Assembly: GCA_021796455.1 (NCBI GenBank)
Contig: JAKACA010000016.1
Coordinates: 1-36,270, forward strand
DNA length: 36,270 bases
Source: Actinomycetes bacterium
GTDB taxonomy: Bacteria > Actinomycetota > Acidimicrobiia > Acidimicrobiales > Bog-793
Reading direction: 5' to 3'
In this document: positions 1-9,300 of the stretch, one piece after another
How positions within the stretch are numbered: the stretch's first letter is position 1
Layout of the letters: each line of letters starts with the position of its first letter
Translations under genes and position numbers: made by a program
Notes under the pieces: model-generated
The model's database searches: none
What the model saw: only the letters and a program-made list of their open reading frames with translations
What the model was told of the DNA's origin: nothing

Positions 1-1
1 C

Positions 2-898
2 GGCTGGTTGAGCGCCCATTTGGAAGAGCTCGGTGACGAGGTGGTGCTAACCGACTCCGACGTCGACGTCACGGACGCCGACGCGGTCGCCGCGTCGGTG
101 CTGCGCGTCGATCCCGACGTGATCTATCACCTCGCGGCCCTCTCTCACGTGGGCCGGTCCTGGACCGATCCCGTTCGTACCTTCGAGGTGAACGCCCTAG
201 GAACCTTGCACGTCCTTGAGGCAGCGGCACGATGCTCGGTGTTGCCCGCCGTCGTTGTCGTGAGCTCGGCAGAAGTGTACGGCCAAGCTGCAGGAGACGG
301 ACCCATCAGCGAGGGCGCCGAGCTGCGGCCGGTGACGCCGTATGCGGCGAGCAAGGTGGCCGCCGAGTTCCTCGCCCTCCAGGCGTGGCTGGGACGGCAG
401 GTGCCAACAGTTCGCGTGCGCCCCTTCAACCACGTCGGCCCTGGACAGTCGCCCGACTTCGTCGTCTCTGCCCTCGCGCAGCGGATCGCCCGCGTCGAAC
501 GGTCTGGGGGAGGCGACGTGAAAATAGGTAATCTCGCGGCCGCGAGGGACTTCACCGATGTACGCGACGTCGTGCGCGCCTATCGGCTGCTCGCCTCGGC
601 CGTCCTCGAGGACCCCGCGATAGCCGGGCAGGTCTACAACGTCGCCGCCGGCAAAGCCGTCACTATCGCCGAGATCGCCCAAAGGTTGTGTGCCATGGCC
701 ATGGTACCTGTCGACCTCGTGTCGGATCCCTCCCTGTTTCGTCCTATCGACGTTCCCGTCTTCACCGGGGATGCCGCCCAGCTTCGGCATGCCACCGGCT
801 GGGAGCCTTCGATACCGCTCGAGTCGACGCTCGAGGAGATGTTCGAGTTCTGGCGTCGTGACGTCCCTGGCCCCGAGGTCAGCCGGCAAGTGACGTGA
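2..898 (+). CDS. NAD-dependent epimerase/dehydratase (GDP-mannose 4,6-dehydratase / GDP-4-keto-6-deoxymannose reductase-like), 5'-truncated by window
   Basis: Frame is open to the window edge (ggc tgg ttg agc gcc cat...). Motifs DVIYHLAALSHVG, SSAEVYG, PYAASKVAAEF, RPFNHVGPGQ are typical of extended SDR sugar epimerases; the N-terminal Rossmann glycine motif lies outside the window. Confidence 0.85.
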   Translation, partial: GWLSAHLEELGDEVVLTDSDVDVTDADAVAASVLRVDPDVIYHLAALSHVGRSWTDPVRTFEVNALGTLHVLEAAARCSVLPAVVVVSSAEVYGQAAGDGPISEGAELRPVTPYAASKVAAEFLALQAWLGRQVPTVRVRPFNHVGPGQSPDFVVSALAQRIARVERSGGGDVKIGNLAAARDFTDVRDVVRAYRLLASAVLEDPAIAGQVYNVAAGKAVTIAEIAQRLCAMAMVPVDLVSDPSLFRPIDVPVFTGDAAQLRHATGWEPSIPLESTLEEMFEFWRRDVPGPEVSRQVT

Positions 899-1289
899 GG
901 AAGGAACGAAGCTGATCGCGAGCGTCCTTGGCCTGCGAGATGACGGCCCGCGCACCAGGAGGGAGCCGTTCAGAGAGCGGTTCGATCGCGCCATCCCAAC
1001 GCTCGATCAGCTCGCCGACAGTGTGGTCGACTTCCTTCACGGCCCTTGCCAGCTCCTGCGCCATGTCCCTCACCGGCAGCTCGCCCGCGTGCACAAAGTG
1101 GCCCGGGTGCCCACGCACTCCATCGAGCCGGCTACTGATCTCACGGCGCCGGACTTGAGCCTTCTGGAGACCGAGCACGGCCAGCCCGATTGCTACATAT
1201 GCTGCGTCCTTCGCGACAGTTGTCAGATCCGTTGCCGCCGCCGCGATCTCTTTCCTGGCGCTTTGCTCTCCGCTTGCCCTGCTGACCAT
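879..1289 (-). CDS. Hypothetical protein with central hydrophobic segment
   Basis: Reverse ORF; probable start MVSRASGEQSARKE preceded by AAAGGAGTG Shine-Dalgarno; convergent 20-bp overlap with the epimerase. Confidence 0.6.
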   Translation of the reverse strand: MVSRASGEQSARKEIAAAATDLTTVAKDAAYVAIGLAVLGLQKAQVRRREISSRLDGVRGHPGHFVHAGELPVRDMAQELARAVKEVDHTVGELIERWDGAIEPLSERLPPGARAVISQAKDARDQLRSFLTSLAG

Positions 1290-1358
1290 GGCAGCACTCC
1301 TTTTGTTCAAGCCTTCGGCAGAGCAGCTACCACGAGCCGAGCAACCTGCCGTCTGCAC

Positions 1359-1388
1359 GCAACTGTAGCACAACGTGCTAACAGTTGC
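1359..1388. repeat. Near-perfect inverted repeat in divergent intergenic region (13 bp stem, one bulged base, 3-nt loop)
   Basis: GCAACTGTAGCAC-AAC-GTGCT(A)ACAGTTGC read directly. Confidence 0.75.
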
Positions 1389-1420
1389 AAGCGCTGCTGA
1401 GCGAGTAGCCTTGGCCCTTC

Positions 1421-4400
1421 ATGCCGGAGGAGTACGTACCACCGGTCGTCGCAGTGGTGGTCAGCACGGCTTCGGCGGCGGGACTGGACCAGTGCCTTGA
1501 GTCTCTCGCAGCTCAGGACTATCCGAGCTTGGATGTCCTTGTTGTAGACACCGGGACAGGCGACGACCTGACAACCCAGGTGGCAAAGTTCCTCCCGGGC
1601 GGGTTCGTGCGCAGGCGCCCTGACGCGACGGGGTTCGCGGCGGCAGCAAACGAGGTGCTCAGCGGGATCGAGGGGGCAAGCTTCTTCCTGTTCTGCCACG
1701 ACGACGTCGCGCTTGCTCCCAGTGCCGTCCGACTGATGGTCGAGGAGGCGTTCCGCTCCAACGCCGGCATCGTCGGCCCGAAGCTCCTTGACTGGGAGAC
1801 GCCCGATCGGATACTGCAGATCGGCCTCGGCATGAGCCGGTTCGGGTCTCCGGTTGCCCGCATCGAAGAAGGTGAGCTCGACCAGGCACAGCACGACGAG
1901 GTCAGAGAGGTCTTCGCCGTGCCGAGCGCGTGCATGCTCGCAAGGGTTGATCTCTTCGCCGCGATCGGTGGCTTCGATTCGGAGATCGGCGCCTACGGCG
2001 AAGACGTCGACCTGTGCTGGAGAGCACAGCTGGCCGCCGCGCGCGTCGTCATCGCGCCTCGCGCCGTCGCGCGCCATCGCCAGTCGACCGCCGCTGGCGA
2101 GAGGCCGATCGGGAACGAGACCGCGATCCGCCGGCGAAACGAGCTGCGCTCGGTCCTCAAGAACTACGGGCTCCTGCGCAGGTTGACGGTCGCTCTGGAG
2201 CTCGCCATCTTGGTGGTCCTCGACTCGGTGGCCGCCCCCCTCACAGGGAGGAGGGACCGCGCCAGGGCGGCGCGCTCGGCGTGGCGATGGAACATTGACC
2301 ACCGGCGGTCGCTGCGTGAGGCGCGCCAGGTGGTTCACGATGTGAGACAGGTGAGCGATCGGCCCTTGGTCAGCCGCATGGCACGGCGCAGCTATCTCCA
2401 CCGGCTGACCGATCCGCAAAACCAGGGCGACGGCTCTGCGGTGCGACACCATCGTGGCGCACCATCTGGTCGCGTAACGGCGGGTCCCGGCGCCGGACCG
2501 CACGTCCAACGAGACGACCGGGCCCGCGAGGTCGACAAGCTGACGGCTCTGTACGAGCGAGCTCGGAGCGGAGAGATGAAGTCAGGGCGGGCGGTCGTTG
2601 CCATCCTGATCAGCCTGCTTGTTCTGGTGGGAGTACGCGGCCTGCTCTTTGGCCACCTACCGGTCATCGGCGACCTTGTCGTCGCCCCGAGCGCGCTTCA
2701 CCTCCTCGGCCAGTGGGTGGGCGGCCGCAGTGACCCGGGCTGGGGGCCAGCGCAGGTGAGCCCATCTGCCTACGGTCTGATCGGGCTCGTCGGCATCGTC
2801 CTTGGTGACAGCTCTGCGGTCGCGCTCAAGTTTGCCCTGCTGAGCGGGATCGTCGTCGGCTCGATTGGAACCTGGCGACTACTCGATGCTTTTGGCTCTC
2901 ATCGCGCCCAGTTGGTTGGCGTCGTCGTGTTCGTCTCGTCGCCGCTGCTATGGAACGGGCTCGGCACAGGTGACATCGAGTCGTCGGTCGCCCTGGCGGG
3001 CCTGCCCTTCGTCCTTCGACGCCTGGCGCGCTCTAGTGGGCTCGAGCCGTTCGGGCGACCGGGTGGTGCGCCCGGAGGTGGCTGGGGCCCGAGAGATCTC
3101 ATCGCCGAGATCGCACCTCTCGGGCTCCTCCTGGCAGCCATGATCGCCCTTTCTCCACCTGTCGTGCTCGATGTCGGCGTCGTGGCGGTCATGTCGCTGG
3201 TCGCGAGTGCCGCCGTCGGAGGTTGGCGCGCGATGCTTCGTGCTGTCTCGGTGGGGTCAGCAGGAGTTGTCGTGGCGTTTGCCTGCTGTCTGCCCTGGTC
3301 GGTGACTTGGTTCCAGAGTGGGGCGAGGTGGAGCCTGTTCTCCGGAAGCGTCTCGTCTGCGGGATCGGCACTTTCTCCAGCTGACCTTCTGCGGGGGCAC
3401 ACCGGAGCAATAGGCGGCTTCTGGGGGGTGGCCGGACTGGTTGGGTTTGCTGCGTTCGGTTTCCTCTGGGCCAGGGGACCGCGGCTCGCCTGGGTGACTC
3501 GCTGGTGGCTCTGCGCGCTCGGATCGGTGCTGCTCGCTTGGATAGCGGGCGAGGGCTGGCTCGGCGCCGGTGGTGGAAGAGTCGAGGTGCTGGTGGCTCC
3601 CGCCGCGGTCGCTTTCGCAGCTTGCTGTGGGATCGGGACGGCCGCGTTCGAGTCCGACCTGAGGCGGCATCGCTTCGGATGGAGGCAGATAACCGGGGTG
3701 CTGGCTGCGCTTTGCCTGGCTCTGGGGGTTGTGCCTGCTCTGGGTGCTCTGCTCGGGGGACGAGCGGGGATGCCGGGAATCGGTTTCGAAGAAGCGTCAG
3801 CCGAGTTCACGACCCCCTTTCCGCCTGGGGCTCGCGTCCTTTGGATCGGCAATCCGCTGGCGCTGCCAGGCACGGCATTCCAGGCGGCCAAGGGCCTGGC
3901 TGCGTTCGTCACGACTGCGGGGCTTCCCACCGTGGCCACGCTCTGGCCGGCTGCCAACCCGGGACCTGCCGGCGGAGTGTCCGAGGATGTGGTATCAGCT
4001 ATGGCGGGCCGCACTCTTAGACTTGGAGCCCTGGTCGCCCCGGCCGGGATCCGCTACATAGTCGTACCGACAGCCGGTGCGCCAGCGCTCATAGGTGAGC
4101 AGGCGCCGGTGCCGGCGTTGCCTCCGAGAGGACTTGTCACTGGCCTCGAGGCCCAGACCGACCTGCGCCAGCTGCCAAACGATGACGGGATGCTTGTCTG
4201 GGCGAACGCCCGCTGGACACCGCAGGACGGGCTGGGGACTCTCTCGGGACCAGGCAGCGCGTCCCTCGGCGGGTTCGCACTGGTCGGTGTCGCGGCCGGG
4301 CTCCTCGTGATCTGCTCGTGCATAGTCGAAGGAGTGCTGCGGAGGCGGCGGCCGCGGCCGCGTCGCGCGTCTGTGGCAGCCGCCGGTGGGAACGCGACGG

Positions 4401-4609
4401 CCCGGGCGGTAGCCGACGTAGCCCGGCTGGCAAATGCCGAGCCCACCGAGCCCACCTCAGCCGAGCCCGCCTCAACCGAGGTGCCCGAGGCACCGGCCGA
4501 GCCCACCTCAGCCGAGGCGCCCGAGGCACCGGCCGAGCCCACCCAGATCCCGGCTCCATCGTCGCCTCGCCACCACCGCCTGCGGAAGCGACTTCGCGAT
4601 GCAACCTGA
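1421..4609 (+). CDS. Glycosyltransferase family 2 with large C-terminal multi-TM region
   Basis: PPVVAVVVSTASAAGLDQCLESLAAQDYPSLDVLVVDTGT, FFLFCHDDVALAPSAV, GYDSEIGAYGEDVDLCWR-like GT2 motifs followed by many hydrophobic segments; Pro/Glu/Ala-rich repeated tail. Confidence 0.85.
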   Translation: MPEEYVPPVVAVVVSTASAAGLDQCLESLAAQDYPSLDVLVVDTGTGDDLTTQVAKFLPGGFVRRRPDATGFAAAANEVLSGIEGASFFLFCHDDVALAPSAVRLMVEEAFRSNAGIVGPKLLDWETPDRILQIGLGMSRFGSPVARIEEGELDQAQHDEVREVFAVPSACMLARVDLFAAIGGFDSEIGAYGEDVDLCWRAQLAAARVVIAPRAVARHRQSTAAGERPIGNETAIRRRNELRSVLKNYGLLRRLTVALELAILVVLDSVAAPLTGRRDRARAARSAWRWNIDHRRSLREARQVVHDVRQVSDRPLVSRMARRSYLHRLTDPQNQGDGSAVRHHRGAPSGRVTAGPGAGPHVQRDDRAREVDKLTALYERARSGEMKSGRAVVAILISLLVLVGVRGLLFGHLPVIGDLVVAPSALHLLGQWVGGRSDPGWGPAQVSPSAYGLIGLVGIVLGDSSAVALKFALLSGIVVGSIGTWRLLDAFGSHRAQLVGVVVFVSSPLLWNGLGTGDIESSVALAGLPFVLRRLARSSGLEPFGRPGGAPGGGWGPRDLIAEIAPLGLLLAAMIALSPPVVLDVGVVAVMSLVASAAVGGWRAMLRAVSVGSAGVVVAFACCLPWSVTWFQSGARWSLFSGSVSSAGSALSPADLLRGHTGAIGGFWGVAGLVGFAAFGFLWARGPRLAWVTRWWLCALGSVLLAWIAGEGWLGAGGGRVEVLVAPAAVAFAACCGIGTAAFESDLRRHRFGWRQITGVLAALCLALGVVPALGALLGGRAGMPGIGFEEASAEFTTPFPPGARVLWIGNPLALPGTAFQAAKGLAAFVTTAGLPTVATLWPAANPGPAGGVSEDVVSAMAGRTLRLGALVAPAGIRYIVVPTAGAPALIGEQAPVPALPPRGLVTGLEAQTDLRQLPNDDGMLVWANARWTPQDGLGTLSGPGSASLGGFALVGVAAGLLVICSCIVEGVLRRRRPRPRRASVAAAGGNATARAVADVARLANAEPTEPTSAEPASTEVPEAPAEPTSAEAPEAPAEPTQIPAPSSPRHHRLRKRLRDAT
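4478..4543 (+). repeat. 36-nt in-frame direct repeat (~1.8 copies) encoding EVPEAPAEPTSA / EAPEAPAEPT
   Basis: gaggtgcccgaggcaccggccgagcccacctcagcc followed by gaggcgcccgaggcaccggccgagcccacc. Confidence 0.85.
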
Positions 4610-6281
4610 CAGCGACGCGACCCCGGCAGCCGTGCGCCTGCGCTCGAGAGCAGGTCGCGAGGCAAACGGCGCCGAGGTACGAGTCCGCGTGCGAGCGATC
4701 CTGCTCGTAGCTGTGATGCTGGCCGGCATCTTGACAGCTGGGGCGGTCGTGCGCACTGGCGTACCTCGTGCCGCCAACATGCCTCGAGGGGGGCAGCTTC
4801 CTGTAGTGAACCTGGCGTCATCGACCTCGATCGAGTGGGAATGTCCCGGCCCGCTCCCAGCGGGGTCATCGTCTAAGCAGTCATCTGTCGTCATAGACAA
4901 CCCAGGGCGGGCTCTTGCCCGCGTCCAGGTATTTGTCGACGCCGTAGCCGCTGTCCCGAGGAGAGCTGAGCGCGCCTTGCCATCCTGGAGCACGGAGCTA
5001 GCTCTGGCTCCCCGTACCCAAAGAGTCGTAGCGCTGCGCAGGACCGGGCCGCGCCAGGACGACGCCGTCAGCGTCCTCGAGACCGCCGGCTCGGTCGCGG
5101 TCTTCGAGTCGACCGTCACCGTGCCACGGGCGGCAGCCTCCTCCGGGGGGAAGAGACGCGCCCCGAGGTCCTTGCCGAGCCCGACCCAGCAAGAGTCCCC
5201 TTGCGCAACTGGTGGCACCACCAGCTCCTATATCGCCGCGGGATCGACCAGCGGCCGCTCCGATATCCTCGTCGCGCTCTTCGATCCGACCGCAACTCAG
5301 GCCGTGGTCGGGATACGTGCCTCGACCGCTTCGGGAGTTGTCGTCCCTCCCGCCCTGCAGGGTCTGATCATCAGGCCCTATTCGCTCCAGGTGTTCGACC
5401 TCGCACGTTTGGTCGTGCAGCAGGCCCTAGTCGCGATCTCCGACGAGACGTCGATGGGCCGGGTCGTTCTCGGCGCCTATGAGACAGTTGCCTCGGATCC
5501 AACGGCGGCGACGGCACTGCACGGGCAGGCTCTTGTGATCGGTGTAGGGTCCCCCCGTTCCTCTTGGGTGATGACTCCAGGGCCCGTGGCACGGAGCGGA
5601 ACCGTCTCTGTTGACGTGTACGACCCAGGGTCGCGGGCCGCCGACGTGAGCATCTCGTCCCGCTCCGCGTCGTCGCAGGGGAGCGGCCGGCCGGTAGTCG
5701 AGATCTCGGCAATCGTGCCTGCCGGCGACGTACGCGAGATAACGCTGCCGTCGCCCAGCGTGCCGCCGGCGCGGACCCCCAAGCCGACCCCGCGTCAGAT
5801 CCTCCGGGGCCCGATCGTCCTGAAGGCCGCCGGAGGCGTCGGCGTGGTGGTGGCTCGAAGTGGCGTGCAGCAGGTTGCTGCCCATGCCCAGACGGTGGCT
5901 CTGCTGGCGGCGACTTGCGAGCCTGCTTCCGAGTGGCTCCTTCCTGTTGCTGCTTCATCGATCGCGAGCACAGGTGGGTCGTTGCCAGAACGCGGCGGCA
6001 TCGTTGTCAGCGACCCGGGGGACGTGCCGGCCACGATCGAGGTGGTGCGACTTGCAACCGATGGGCCGAGCCGCTCTCACCTGGCGGTTATGTCCCTCGC
6101 TCCGGGCGCCACCGTGACTTTGACACTGAGCCTGCCCGGCCCTGGCACAGCCTTTGCCGGACTCGAGCTGATCTCGAGCTCACCTGTCGTCGCTGAGCAG
6201 GACTTGTCAAGTGTCGCGCCACCTCACAGGGTCGTCATGTTCGCGCCGGCGCCCCTGGAGGGGATTCCGCTGCTGCCCTGA
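4599..6281 (+). CDS. DUF5719-like secreted/membrane-anchored protein
   Basis: ATG at 4599 overlaps the GT2 stop; N-terminal TM (AILLVAVMLAGILTAGAVV), then Ser/Val/Ala-rich beta-type sequence; position after a GT2/membrane protein matches actinobacterial DUF5719 genes. Confidence 0.6.
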   Translation: MQPDSDATPAAVRLRSRAGREANGAEVRVRVRAILLVAVMLAGILTAGAVVRTGVPRAANMPRGGQLPVVNLASSTSIEWECPGPLPAGSSSKQSSVVIDNPGRALARVQVFVDAVAAVPRRAERALPSWSTELALAPRTQRVVALRRTGPRQDDAVSVLETAGSVAVFESTVTVPRAAASSGGKRRAPRSLPSPTQQESPCATGGTTSSYIAAGSTSGRSDILVALFDPTATQAVVGIRASTASGVVVPPALQGLIIRPYSLQVFDLARLVVQQALVAISDETSMGRVVLGAYETVASDPTAATALHGQALVIGVGSPRSSWVMTPGPVARSGTVSVDVYDPGSRAADVSISSRSASSQGSGRPVVEISAIVPAGDVREITLPSPSVPPARTPKPTPRQILRGPIVLKAAGGVGVVVARSGVQQVAAHAQTVALLAATCEPASEWLLPVAASSIASTGGSLPERGGIVVSDPGDVPATIEVVRLATDGPSRSHLAVMSLAPGATVTLTLSLPGPGTAFAGLELISSSPVVAEQDLSSVAPPHRVVMFAPAPLEGIPLLP

Positions 6282-6365
6282 GGAGTCCTGTGGTCGCACT
6301 GTGGCAGGCGGTGACCTCAGCAAAGCGTCGATGCCCAGTCGCTCGACTGCGGGCCGCGGAGGACC

Positions 6366-8402
6366 TCAGTCCATTCCGGGCGCTACCCTCGGTCCGTCCA
6401 CGGAAAGCCCGCTCGAGCCCGAAGGCACCGGCGGGGCCGAGACGGCGAGAGGAGAGGGCTCCGAGCTCCCGCCCACGAGCGAAGTGGCAAAACGAGTCGA
6501 GTCAGACACTTCCTCACCGGCCGGAAGCTCGTGCACCGGGCGACCGTAAGCCTCGTCCACCATGCGGGCAATCTCGCGACCGTCGATCGTCTCGTGCTCG
6601 AGAAGGGCCGCGGCGACAGCATCGAGTCCATCGCGATGATCGGTCAGCACCTGCTCCGCGCGAAGCTCCTGGGCTCGAAGGATTCGCTCGATCTCTTCGT
6701 CGACGACGCGGCTCGTGTCCTCGGAGTAGTCACGCGTGTGCATGAGGTCCTCGCCGAGAAACACCGTCCCCTGCTGCCCCCAGGCCATCGGGCCGATCCG
6801 GTCGGACATGCCCCACTCTCGGACCATCTTGCGAGCCAGCTCGGTGTTGCGCTGCAGGTCGTCGCTCGCACCGGTGGAGAGGCCGTCGTAGACGAGCTTC
6901 TCGGCCACCCGGCCACCCATGCGCACCGCGAGGGAGTCTTCTATGTACTCGCGGGGGTAGATGTGCCGCTCTTCGGCCGGCAGCTGCTGGGTGACGCCGA
7001 GGGCCATACCGGTGGGGATGATGCTGACTTTCAGCAGAGGATCGGCATGGGGCAGGACGTAGGCGAGCACGGCGTGTCCACCCTCGTGGTAGGCGACGCG
7101 CTCTTTCTCATCGGGAGAGAGTGCCATCGACTCTCTCGGCATCCCCATGAGCACGCGGTCACGAGCCGCGTCGAAGTCCCGCATCTGGATCCACTGGCTC
7201 CCACGCCTCACGGCGTGCAGCGCCGCCTCGTTCACGAGGTTGGCGAGCTCTGCCCCGCTCATGCCCGGAGTGCCGCGTGCGACGATCGACAGGTCCACGT
7301 CGTCGCTCACGCGCTTGTCGCGGCAGTGGACTTGGAGGATCGGCAGGCGCTCGTCGAGGTCCGGGAGCGGCACGACGATCTGGCGGTCGAAGCGCCCCGG
7401 CCGCAGCAGGGCCGGGTCGAGGATATCGGGGCGGTTGGTCGCGGCCATTATGACCACGCCCTCCGTCGGGTCGAAACCGTCCATCTCGTTCAGCATCTGA
7501 TTGAGCGTCTGCTCCCGCTCGTCGTGGCCGCCGCCGAGCCCTGCGCCGCGCTTTCGCCCGATCGAGTCGATCTCGTCCACGAAGATGATCGCTGGGGCCT
7601 GCTTGCGGGCGGTCTGGAAGAGGTCACGTACCCGGCTCGCGCCGACGCCTACGAACATTTCCATGAAGTCTGAACCGCTCACCGACAAGAATGGCACTCC
7701 GGCCTCGCCGGCGACTGCTCGGGCGAGCAGTGTCTTGCCGGTGCCGGGAGGACCCACGAGCAGCACACCTTTCGGCACGCGCGCGCCGATGTCCCTGAAG
7801 CGGGCTGACGACTTGAGGAAGTCGACGACTTCGCTTATCTCCTGTTTCACGCCCTGGTAGCCGGCGACGTCGTTGAAGGTCGTACGGGGCCTCTCCGTCG
7901 TGTAGACCTTGGCCCGCGAACGGCCTATCGACATGATGCCGCTCATCTGGCCCTGGGCGCGTCGGCTCATCCAGAGGAAGAACGCCACCAGGAGCACGAG
8001 CGGGAGCACCCAGACGATCAGGCTCTGGAGGATGCCGGTCGACGGGCTCGAGAATGTCAGCTCCGCGTTGTCGGCGTGCAGCGTGTTGACGATGCTCGTC
8101 GGCATCCCTTGACCGGGACCGGTGGTGCTGAAGTTGGTTCCGTTGCGTAGCTCTCCGGAGATCCCAGCATTCGTGTTGTTGTAGTTGACGCTTGCCACGA
8201 GGTTGTGGTTGACGTCGTTCACGAACTCCGAATAGCGGATCGGCTTGGCTGTGCTGCCATGCATGGCCGAGGTGACGAGCAGGACGAGGATGACCACGGC
8301 GCCAAGGGCGATCAGCCAGCGCCATGACTGGTCTGGCCCGGAGGACCCCGCACCCGGGCGTCCCTGACCGCTCGGGCGCATGTCTTGGGGTTGACGGCTC
8401 AC
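6366..8402 (-). CDS. ftsH: ATP-dependent zinc metalloprotease FtsH
   Basis: Walker [23 protein letters not shown], Walker [44 protein letters not shown] zinc motif, two N-terminal TM segments. Confidence 0.98.
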   Translation of the reverse strand: MSRQPQDMRPSGQGRPGAGSSGPDQSWRWLIALGAVVILVLLVTSAMHGSTAKPIRYSEFVNDVNHNLVASVNYNNTNAGISGELRNGTNFSTTGPGQGMPTSIVNTLHADNAELTFSSPSTGILQSLIVWVLPLVLLVAFFLWMSRRAQGQMSGIMSIGRSRAKVYTTERPRTTFNDVAGYQGVKQEISEVVDFLKSSARFRDIGARVPKGVLLVGPPGTGKTLLARAVAGEAGVPFLSVSGSDFMEMFVGVGASRVRDLFQTARKQAPAIIFVDEIDSIGRKRGAGLGGGHDEREQTLNQMLNEMDGFDPTEGVVIMAATNRPDILDPALLRPGRFDRQIVVPLPDLDERLPILQVHCRDKRVSDDVDLSIVARGTPGMSGAELANLVNEAALHAVRRGSQWIQMRDFDAARDRVLMGMPRESMALSPDEKERVAYHEGGHAVLAYVLPHADPLLKVSIIPTGMALGVTQQLPAEERHIYPREYIEDSLAVRMGGRVAEKLVYDGLSTGASDDLQRNTELARKMVREWGMSDRIGPMAWGQQGTVFLGEDLMHTRDYSEDTSRVVDEEIERILRAQELRAEQVLTDHRDGLDAVAAALLEHETIDGREIARMVDEAYGRPVHELPAGEEVSDSTRFATSLVGGSSEPSPLAVSAPPVPSGSSGLSVDGPRVAPGMD

Positions 8403-8488
8403 CCCAACATCGTAGGCGTGCCGTCGGGGTATGTGGGCATCGTGCCCGCGAGTTGACCGCGGGGCCCGATTCGGGCGACGCTCGGGCC

Positions 8489-9283
8489 ATGGGCGACAGC
8501 AGCTCGAGAGCGCCCGGCAACGCTTTTGGCCTCTGGGAAGCAGCCTTCGGATTGGCGGTCGGCTTCCTCCTGGCGATAGTGGCGGTGTCGGCGTACGACT
8601 CCATCGCTGGACCGCACCCGAGCCCGCTCGGCACCGATGTCGTGGACTTCGGGGCGTTGTGGGCGGGATTCGTCGGTGCCGCCGTTGTGGCCAGCCGGAC
8701 TCGCGGCCTCGTGCCGGCGGGGCTGGAGCCGGTCACCGCCGGGAGCGGGCCGGTGCCCGGCAGCTTGGCCCGCTTCGTCGCGGACTACGGCCTGCGAATC
8801 CGCCCCTGGCCGGATCTCCCCCTCGGCATAGTGATCGGAGTCGCGTCTCAGTACCTCCTCGTACCGCTGCTCGAGCTGCCGCTGCAGCCCTTTGTCCATA
8901 ACCTCGACTCGAAGCTCGCTCACCCGGCGCAGCAGCTCCTGTTGCCGGTCAACTACGACACTGCCAGCTTCGTGGTGGTTAGCGTGCTCGTATGCGTGGG
9001 CAGCCCCGTCGTCGAAGAGCTGTTCTTTCGCGGGCTGCTGCTCAGGGGTCTCCTCGGGCGTCTTTCCCACCTCGGGTCGCGCATAGCGCCCGCGCTCTCG
9101 AGCGTCATCACCGGCCTCGTGTTCGGCCTCGCACATTTCGAGGCCCTGCAGTTCCTTGCCCTCGCGGGCTTTGGGATGGTGCTCGCTTACGTGGCGTACC
9201 GGACAGGGCGTCTCGGCCCGACCATCGTCGCTCACGCAGCCTTCAACACGACGACGATCATCGCGTTTGCTCTCCAGCGTTGA
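8489..9283 (+). CDS. CPBP family intramembrane glutamic endopeptidase
   Basis: VVEELFFRGLLLRGL (EExxxR), GLVFGLAHFE, VAHAAFNTTT motifs; ATG at 8489 chosen after the non-conserved upstream extension. Confidence 0.85.
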   Translation: MGDSSSRAPGNAFGLWEAAFGLAVGFLLAIVAVSAYDSIAGPHPSPLGTDVVDFGALWAGFVGAAVVASRTRGLVPAGLEPVTAGSGPVPGSLARFVADYGLRIRPWPDLPLGIVIGVASQYLLVPLLELPLQPFVHNLDSKLAHPAQQLLLPVNYDTASFVVVSVLVCVGSPVVEELFFRGLLLRGLLGRLSHLGSRIAPALSSVITGLVFGLAHFEALQFLALAGFGMVLAYVAYRTGRLGPTIVAHAAFNTTTIIAFALQR

Positions 9284-9300
9284 CCTAGGCTCCTTCGACA

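Noticed and set aside
1359-1388. CIRCE (HrcA) operator
   Set aside because: CIRCE is TTAGCACTC-N9-GAGTGCTAA; here the half-sites are shorter, the spacer is 3 nt, and no heat-shock gene follows.
1307-2509. 400-aa minus-strand ORF opposite the GT2 domain
   Set aside because: Antisense shadow of a clear GT2 coding region; no recognisable motif.
2899-4014. 371-aa minus-strand ORF inside the GT2/membrane gene
   Set aside because: Pro/Ala/Arg-rich shadow ORF typical of high-GC DNA; no SD or recognisable domain.
6282-6365. Rho-independent terminator between the convergent DUF5719-like gene and ftsH
   Set aside because: A CAGTCG-CT-CGACTG hairpin exists (6336-6349) but the loop is too short and no T-tract follows on either strand.
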